From contig NZ_WFLK01000020.1 of the NCBI RefSeq assembly GCF_009208565.1, forward strand, positions 1-57,902: 57,902 bases of DNA, given 5' to 3'. The stretch is from Janthinobacterium aquaticum (lineage in GTDB: Bacteria > Pseudomonadota > Gammaproteobacteria > Burkholderiales > Burkholderiaceae_D). A program made the translations under genes and the position numbers. The notes under the pieces are model-generated. The model worked only from the letters and a program-made list of their open reading frames with translations. It searched no databases and was not told the DNA's origin. Each line of letters opens with the position of its first letter. Position 1 is the stretch's first letter. This document shows positions 52,718-57,902 of the stretch, piece after piece.

Positions 52718-54109
52718 TTACAACCAGTAGTGCATGAACTGCGCCGCCCATTCCTTCATGCGGTCGGCCCACGGCCGCGACTCCCATTTGGCCTTGGTGA
52801 TTTCTTCGGAATCGCGCAGGTCTTCCTGGAACGCATTTTCCATTTCACGGCCAAAGGCGTCGCCCAGCACCACCACGTTCAGTTCGCTGTTATGCATAAA
52901 GCTGCGCATGTCGATATTGGTCGAACCCACGGTCGACCAGGCGCCGTCGATCACGGCGGTCTTGGCATGCAGCACCGCCAGCTTCAGGTGAAAAATGCGC
53001 ACGCCGCCGGCCAGCAGTTCGTCGTACAGCGCATGGCCGGCATGGAACACCAGGCCGCTGTCGGACACGCCGGGCAGCACCACCTTCACATCGACGCCGC
53101 GTTTGGCGGCCGCGACCAGGGCATCGACCGTCTGCTTGTCCGGCACGAAATAGGCCGAGGTGATATGGATCGATTTTTTTGCTTCCTGGATCGCCAGGAT
53201 ATAGGCCTTGTAGATTTCAAAGTCGCCGCCCGGTTCGCTGGCCACTACCCGCACCAGCTTGTCGCCCACATCGGTGAGCGGCGGGAAGTAGTTGGCATCG
53301 GGCAGGTCGGCCCGGTCCTGCTGCGCCCAGGTACGGATAAACAGCCATTGAAAGGCAGCGGCGGCTGGGCCTTCGACTTTCACGTGCGTATCGCGCCAGC
53401 CCACATCGCTCTTGTCGGACGGCTTGGCTTTGGAGCGGAACAGCGAGCTTTTCGAGTAAGTGTTGCTGATATTGATGCCGCCCGTAAAGGCCATCTTGCC
53501 GTCGACAATCAGCACCTTGCGATGGTCGCGGTTATTGATTTTCCATTCATCGCCCTTGAGCTTGGCCGGGTTGACCGGATTGAACGCCACCAGGTGGATG
53601 CCGGCCGCGCGCATGCGGTCAAAGAAGGCCTGCGGCACGCCGATGGTGCCCACGCTGTCGTAGATGATATTGACCGTGACGCCGGACTGCTGCTTTTCAA
53701 TCAGCGCATCGGCAAACTTCAGCCCCATCGGGTCCTGGTCGAAGATATAGGTTTCCAGGTTGATGGTGCTTTTCGCCTCGCTGATGGCCTTGAGCATTTC
53801 TTTCATGGTCTGCGGGCCGTCGAACAGCAGCGTGACCTTGTTACCCTTGATCAGCGGCACGCCGGTGGCTGCTTCTTCCAGCGCGGCCTGGGTTTTCAGG
53901 TCCATGCCGGACTTGGCCCAGCGCTTGTTGAGCAGCGCGGCGCGGCTGTTGACGCTCAATAGCGCCCCTTTGCCGGTAACCACTTTGGGAACTGCCGCCG
54001 GTTCAAGCTCGTTGTTGAGATTCTTGACATCCGGCAGCGCGGCGCATGCAGCCAGCGTCCAGCACAGCAGAATGGCAGTGAGGTAAGGTTGCATGCGCCG
54101 CGCGTTCAT
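52718..54109 (-). CDS. Phospholipase D-like / cardiolipin synthase-type lipoprotein
   Basis: A 463-residue protein with two HKD motifs: DHRKVLIVDGKMAFTGG (middle) and LHAKTAVIDGAWSTVGSTN (C-terminal half), the hallmark of phospholipase D and cardiolipin synthases. The leader ends in a lipobox (LAAC, about residue 21), and there are no other membrane segments. Its ATG overlaps the stop of the Gcr-type gene (ATGA), so the two form an operon. Substrate is probably phosphatidylglycerol or another phospholipid. Confidence 0.9.
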   Translation of the reverse strand: MNARRMQPYLTAILLCWTLAACAALPDVKNLNNELEPAAVPKVVTGKGALLSVNSRAALLNKRWAKSGMDLKTQAALEEAATGVPLIKGNKVTLLFDGPQTMKEMLKAISEAKSTINLETYIFDQDPMGLKFADALIEKQQSGVTVNIIYDSVGTIGVPQAFFDRMRAAGIHLVAFNPVNPAKLKGDEWKINNRDHRKVLIVDGKMAFTGGINISNTYSKSSLFRSKAKPSDKSDVGWRDTHVKVEGPAAAAFQWLFIRTWAQQDRADLPDANYFPPLTDVGDKLVRVVASEPGGDFEIYKAYILAIQEAKKSIHITSAYFVPDKQTVDALVAAAKRGVDVKVVLPGVSDSGLVFHAGHALYDELLAGGVRIFHLKLAVLHAKTAVIDGAWSTVGSTNIDMRSFMHNSELNVVVLGDAFGREMENAFQEDLRDSEEITKAKWESRPWADRMKEWAAQFMHYWL

Positions 54110-56211
54110 TTTGTACCTTTGGGCAGTGGGGCGCCGGATTCATCTTCCAGCGCCATGGGTGGCGGGTTTTTGGACCCGAAGAAAAACAGGATCGGCGAGC
54201 GGATAAAACGCTTGCCCAGTATCTTCAACAGTTGCAGGCCGTGCTTGAAACGCACCTGGCGCGAACGCAAGGCCACCCACAGTGCCAGGCCGAAGCTGAC
54301 CAAGAGGTTGGCCGTACCGATGGCAAAGATGCCGGCCAGCGATTTGACAGCCAACTGCCAGCTCATGTGATGGTCGAGGCCGACCAGCGCGGTGGCAAAG
54401 TTCGCTGCCGAGAACGTGATATGGCGGATATCGATCGGCAGGCCGATCAGGAAACCCAGCGTGCCGATGGTGCCCAGCAAAATGCCGAAATAGAAGTTAC
54501 CCATCAGGCCGCCCAGATTGTTTTCCATATACAGGCCCAGGCGCACCAGCCGCTCCTGCCCGATCACGCGGCCCAGGCCGCGCAGCTGCGCGATGCGCTG
54601 CGCCCAGCGCGTGTAGAGCGCCTGGTTGTCGTAATAGCCTGAAATCAAGCCTGCCACGAACAGGCACACGCCGGCAATCATGGCGTAGAAAATCGCTGGC
54701 GTGCCGATCGGATCGATATCGTGCAGCAGGTGCATGGCTTTTTCGGGCGTGACCAGGTGGTGGCCGGTAATGGCCTTGTAGCCCAGTGCAATCAGCCAGG
54801 CGGTGGGAATGGCGGTGGCAATATTGCCCAGCACTGCCATGTTTTGCGTGCGAAATACCTTGTTGATCAGCTCGGCCATGCTGTCCAAGTCGATATTGCG
54901 CCCGTCCTTGCTGTGCAGGCCGGCCGCAATGCGCGAAGCCGTCATGGCCGGCTGCTTGGTGGCCACCGTAAAGTGCAGCAGATGGATAAACATGAAGCCG
55001 ATCGAGTAATTCATGCTGAACATGAACGCCTCGACCAGCGGCGCCGAACGCAGATACGACATCAGGATCTTGAACATGGCCATAAAGCCGATGATCACGC
55101 CGGCGCCGGCCGAGGACAGGAACATGGCGCCCATCTCGCGCCGGTTTTCCGCAATGTAGTGCTCGCCGGTGCGGCTGGCGTTTTCCGTGACATTGCGCGC
55201 CAGCAGGTTGATATTGTCCGAAAACAGGTCGCTGACCCTGTACTTGTGGTTGTGTGCGCGTATCAGTTCGAGCGCCAGCGCCACCCCGCCTGCGCGGCGC
55301 AGTGTCGAGGCCTGCGTGGCGGCAGCCTGGGTTGCCGGGTCGCTGGCCAGCACGGCCAGGCTGGCCGGATCGGCGGCCGGCAGTTCGCCGCTGATATCGA
55401 CCAGGAACAGCAGCTTGCGCAGGCGCTCGATGCTTTGCGCCAGCGCCACCAGCAGATACGTCAGCGCAATACTGGTGCCCTGGTACAGCGCTTTCTTGCG
55501 AATCTTGGCAATCACCGCGTCGCACTGGTCGAGCATCACCAAGAGGTGGCGCGCATCTTCGATATGTTCGGTTTCGCCCTGCAACAGGCCGGCGTAGGCG
55601 TCGAGGTAGGCGTTCACTTCCATGTTCTGCACCATGAATGGCGACTGGAACACTTCGATTTCGCTGTGAAAGCGCGTCAGTTCCGGTTCCAGCCCCATCG
55701 CGCAGACGCGGTAGGACAGGGTACGGATGGCGTCGAGCACGCCGGGCAGCATGATATTGCCGTCGCCCACGGCCAGCTCGATCGGGTCGCGGGCGATCAC
55801 GTCAAACAGATCCAGCCACTCGGCGGCGGGCACATTGCTGATCCACAGATAATCGGTTTCCAGGTACAGCACCTGGTCGAGCGCATCGTTCAGGTATTCA
55901 TCGCCCAGTGCGGGCGGCAGCAGGCGATAGGCAATGCGGCGTTTGAGTTCGGTAAAAAAGCCGCTGTTCGACAGCACGCCGATATCGGTGTACAGGCTGG
56001 CGTGGCGGCGCGCAGCCAGTACGCGCAGCAGGTATTCATGCAGGGCGCGGGTCTGGCCGGGATTGCCCTGCAGCAGTTGGCGCAGCGTGCGCACGTTGGC
56101 CACCGCAGTGGCCGTGTCCTGCGGACGTTTGGGACGCAGTGAATTGAACAGTTCGACCAGCAGGTCGATATTGCTGGTGTACGGATCAATGCGTTCGAGG
56201 ATAGCAAGCAT
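54106..56211 (-). CDS. Gcr-type 'site-specific recombinase' family membrane protein
   Basis: A protein of about 701 residues of the gonococcal recombinase (Gcr, PF10136) family. The N-terminal half is soluble and helical (ERIDPYTSNIDLLVELFNSL, LTYLLVALAQSIERLRKLLF). The C-terminal half has several clear membrane segments (GAGVIIGFMAMFKILMSYL, FYAMIAGVCLFVAGLISGYY, NFYFGILLGTIGTLGFLIGL). No integrase or resolvase catalytic motif is visible, so the family name is doubtful. I start at ATG 56211 (MLAILERIDPY); 56277 is possible. Coupled to the phospholipase D-like gene. Confidence 0.85.
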   Translation of the reverse strand: MLAILERIDPYTSNIDLLVELFNSLRPKRPQDTATAVANVRTLRQLLQGNPGQTRALHEYLLRVLAARRHASLYTDIGVLSNSGFFTELKRRIAYRLLPPALGDEYLNDALDQVLYLETDYLWISNVPAAEWLDLFDVIARDPIELAVGDGNIMLPGVLDAIRTLSYRVCAMGLEPELTRFHSEIEVFQSPFMVQNMEVNAYLDAYAGLLQGETEHIEDARHLLVMLDQCDAVIAKIRKKALYQGTSIALTYLLVALAQSIERLRKLLFLVDISGELPAADPASLAVLASDPATQAAATQASTLRRAGGVALALELIRAHNHKYRVSDLFSDNINLLARNVTENASRTGEHYIAENRREMGAMFLSSAGAGVIIGFMAMFKILMSYLRSAPLVEAFMFSMNYSIGFMFIHLLHFTVATKQPAMTASRIAAGLHSKDGRNIDLDSMAELINKVFRTQNMAVLGNIATAIPTAWLIALGYKAITGHHLVTPEKAMHLLHDIDPIGTPAIFYAMIAGVCLFVAGLISGYYDNQALYTRWAQRIAQLRGLGRVIGQERLVRLGLYMENNLGGLMGNFYFGILLGTIGTLGFLIGLPIDIRHITFSAANFATALVGLDHHMSWQLAVKSLAGIFAIGTANLLVSFGLALWVALRSRQVRFKHGLQLLKILGKRFIRSPILFFFGSKNPPPMALEDESGAPLPKGTK

Positions 56212-56539
56212 GCAAGAAAAACGGGCGGGCCGCTGTCTGTAAAACCCGTAGTGTAACCGGTGCAACAGATCATGCAACGTTAGGCAGCGAACCCATTGCG
56301 ATGAGAATGTTGTGCTCGCTACCGTTTGTTGTTTTGCAATCAGCTTTAACTAAAGGCAACTTGGCGACTGTTGTTTGCCGGTCTGAAACCCTCAAAAAAA
56401 ATGTCGAGCATTTGCTTTGTGTTGTACATTGCACAGAACGCACCGCATTAAAAGCGATAAGGTAACACCAGCTCTGGCGCCAGGCGCCTTGGCTACTGGC
56501 GGCAGTGACATGCCGATTTTTGTTACCGGGATACTGATC
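56212..56539. other. Intergenic region between the Gcr-type gene and the porin
   Basis: A 328-bp divergent region with AT-rich stretches that should hold both promoters. An A8 tract lies at about 56394-56401. I see no clear operator, terminator or gene. The porin frame is open from 56417 but the signal peptide starts at 56540. Confidence 0.5.
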
Positions 56540-57643
56540 ATGAAAACCTCGTTGATTGCGCTGGTAGTAACGGGCATGGCGCCTTTCACGGTGTGCATGG
56601 CCGAGCAGAATGTGCCGGAAGGTGGTGGCAGCAGCGGCACCACCGTGTATGGCGTGCTCGACGCCGGTATCGTCGGCGAGCGCGGCTGCGCCGCCAACTG
56701 CGCCGCTACCCGTGTCTCAGGCGGCGTGGCCTCGGGTTCGCGCCTGGGGCTGCAGGGGCGCGAGGCGCTGGGCAATCAGGTCGCTGCCGTGTATGGACTG
56801 GAAGCGGGCATTGAAAACGATACCGGCCGTTCCGAAGACGGACGCCTGTTCGGCCGCCAGGCCTATGTGGGCCTCGACAGTCGGCTCGGCGCGCTGACGC
56901 TGGGGCGCCAGTACAATCTGCAATACCAGGCCCTGACCGATGTGGCCGACCCGTTCCAGGGCGGCATGGCCGGCAGCGCCAGCAATCTTGCCGGCTACAG
57001 CGTCAAGCGCTACGACAACACCATCAAATATGCATCGCCTGCGCTGCGTGGCGTGTCGGCTGCCGCCATCTACAGCTTCGGCGAATCACCTTACAGCCGC
57101 GCGCAGAACCGCGCCTATGGCGCCACGCTTGGCTATTCGTCCGGCATGCTCAATGTCAGCGTCTCGCACCAGCGCAAGAATAATCTGATCCTGGCCAGCG
57201 GCACGCTGCCGGCGATCGACATGTCAGCGCGCAATACACTGATTGCCGCCAATCTCGATATGGGCGTGGCTACCGCGTTTGCCGCCGTGGGCATGAACAA
57301 GGGCTATGGCAGCTCGCCATGGGACCCCAGCAATGACTACAGCTCGCTGGCGCTGTCGATGTCGTCGTCCGACAGCCGCGATTCGCTGCTGGGCCTGGCC
57401 GTGCCGGTGGGCGCCTTCCGCGTGCTGGCCTCATACGTGCGCAAGGACGACCGCGACCTGGCCAACCGCGACGCCAGCCAGATGGCGCTGGGCGTCACCT
57501 ATTCGCTGTCCAGACGCAGCGATTTTTATGCCTCCTACGCCAAGATCCACAACAAGAACGGCGCGCGCTATACCGTGGGCAATGCCAGCGACAGTGGGCG
57601 CGGGGATGCGGCGTTCAATCTCGGCTTTCGCCACGGGTTTTAA
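56540..57643 (+). CDS. Gram-negative general porin
   Basis: A 367-residue outer-membrane protein of the betaproteobacterial porin family. The signal peptide is MKTSLIALVVTGMAPFTVCMA; the first strand is TTVYGVLDAGIV, then SRLGLQGREALGNQVAAVYGLE, FGRQAYVGLDSRLGALTLGRQ, repeated amphipathic strands and a terminal Phe (FRHGF) needed for assembly. A CxxxC pair near the N-terminus (GCAANCAA) may form a disulphide. Probably a trimeric 16-strand pore. Confidence 0.92.
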   Translation: MKTSLIALVVTGMAPFTVCMAEQNVPEGGGSSGTTVYGVLDAGIVGERGCAANCAATRVSGGVASGSRLGLQGREALGNQVAAVYGLEAGIENDTGRSEDGRLFGRQAYVGLDSRLGALTLGRQYNLQYQALTDVADPFQGGMAGSASNLAGYSVKRYDNTIKYASPALRGVSAAAIYSFGESPYSRAQNRAYGATLGYSSGMLNVSVSHQRKNNLILASGTLPAIDMSARNTLIAANLDMGVATAFAAVGMNKGYGSSPWDPSNDYSSLALSMSSSDSRDSLLGLAVPVGAFRVLASYVRKDDRDLANRDASQMALGVTYSLSRRSDFYASYAKIHNKNGARYTVGNASDSGRGDAAFNLGFRHGF

Positions 57644-57647
57644 CCAG

Positions 57648-57787
57648 GTAGGTCGGATTAGCGCGTCGCGCGTAATCCGACAACATTGTTGGAAAATTTG
57701 TCGGATTACGCCGCTTCGCGGCTGGCAGCGACGCCATCAGGCGCTGGTGGTGTTGTCGGATTACGGCCCGAAGGGCCTAATCCGACC
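57648..57787. repeat. Palindromic repeat copy F
   Basis: Begins GTAGGTCGGATTAGCGCG and ends GGGCCTAATCCGACC, directly after the porin stop. There are three hairpin units instead of two: stems GCGCG-TC-CGCGC, GCCGC-TTC-GCGGC and GGCCC-GAA-GGGCC. The remaining 115 bp to the window end hold no clear gene. Confidence 0.88.
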
Positions 57788-57902
57788 TTGTATTATTCCT
57801 CTCATGCGGTTGATGGTGTTGCGAACAACATTAACCGCTGTCAAAATTCTTGGTAGGCATATCAAGACCGGGTAACTGGATGCTGTATCCGCCCTTAGGC
57901 TC

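Noticed and set aside
54106..56211. Gcr gene as evidence of a mobile element
   Set aside because: Despite the recombinase name, the protein is a polytopic membrane protein without recombinase motifs, and no terminal repeats or cargo surround it.
57306..57875. 189-codon frame at the right end of the window
   Set aside because: It is a frame-shifted shadow of the porin that runs into the palindromic repeat.

Overview
The window is a high-GC betaproteobacterial chromosome segment, most likely from an Oxalobacteraceae genome (Massilia, Duganella or Janthinobacterium type). The evidence is the dnaX-ybaB-recR order, a Gcr-type membrane protein, a classical Gram-negative porin, many long c-di-GMP proteins, and a dispersed palindromic repeat (arms GTAGGTCGGATTAG / CTAATCCGACCTAC) typical of such genomes. 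Assignments rest on reading motifs and family memory; no search was run.

Layout. 1-4.5 kb: 3' end of dnaX, ybaB, recR, a CaiB-type CoA transferase and a secreted phytase-like esterase. 4.5-9.1 kb: a leftward operon of a hybrid histidine kinase (two receiver domains plus Hpt) and a REC-GGDEF-EAL protein. 9.4-13.9 kb: cstA-ybdD (pyruvate/peptide uptake) divergent from a cache-domain histidine kinase and a NarL-type regulator, with a pair of 9-bp direct repeats between them. 14.2-17.4 kb: an EAL-HDOD protein and a PAS-GGDEF-EAL protein joined by a triplicated 14-bp sequence. 17.5-25.25 kb: an integrated element in tRNA-Ser(UGA). 25.6-34.8 kb: an EF-hand/glycine-zipper protein, a chemoreceptor, a GAF-GGDEF-EAL protein and small genes, a damaged glycosyltransferase-like gene next to an AT-rich ClpP-like gene, and rnz. 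34.9-46.6 kb: msbA, a MORN-like protein, MarR, ClC, YnfA, glycerate kinase, an oxidoreductase/LysR divergent pair and a DUF1800/DUF1501 pair. 46.9-57.9 kb: an AI-2E-family permease, a small gene divergent from a PAP2/lipid kinase/phosphoesterase operon across two LexA-type boxes, a PHP-type metallohydrolase, a Gcr/phospholipase D operon and a porin.

Most distinctive region. The 7.7-kb element at 17534-25252 is bounded by a 59-bp perfect direct repeat of the tRNA-Ser 3' end. It has a tyrosine integrase, DUF4224, a zinc-ribbon protein, a P2-type terminase ATPase, a P2-type portal and a small zinc-finger protein, but no capsid, tail or lysis genes. Two AT-rich cargo blocks sit at its edges: a RelE/ParE-like toxin gene overlapping an unfamiliar 187-codon partner behind a promoter with a palindromic operator, and a DUF2971 gene. 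This could be a minimal phage satellite or a heavily reduced prophage. The tRNA's presumed native terminator now lies beyond the right repeat.

The second notable signal is a pair of tandem CTGT-N8-ACAG sites at 48415-48453, between an uncharacterised 74-aa gene and the PAP2 operon, which suggests an SOS-controlled divergent promoter region.
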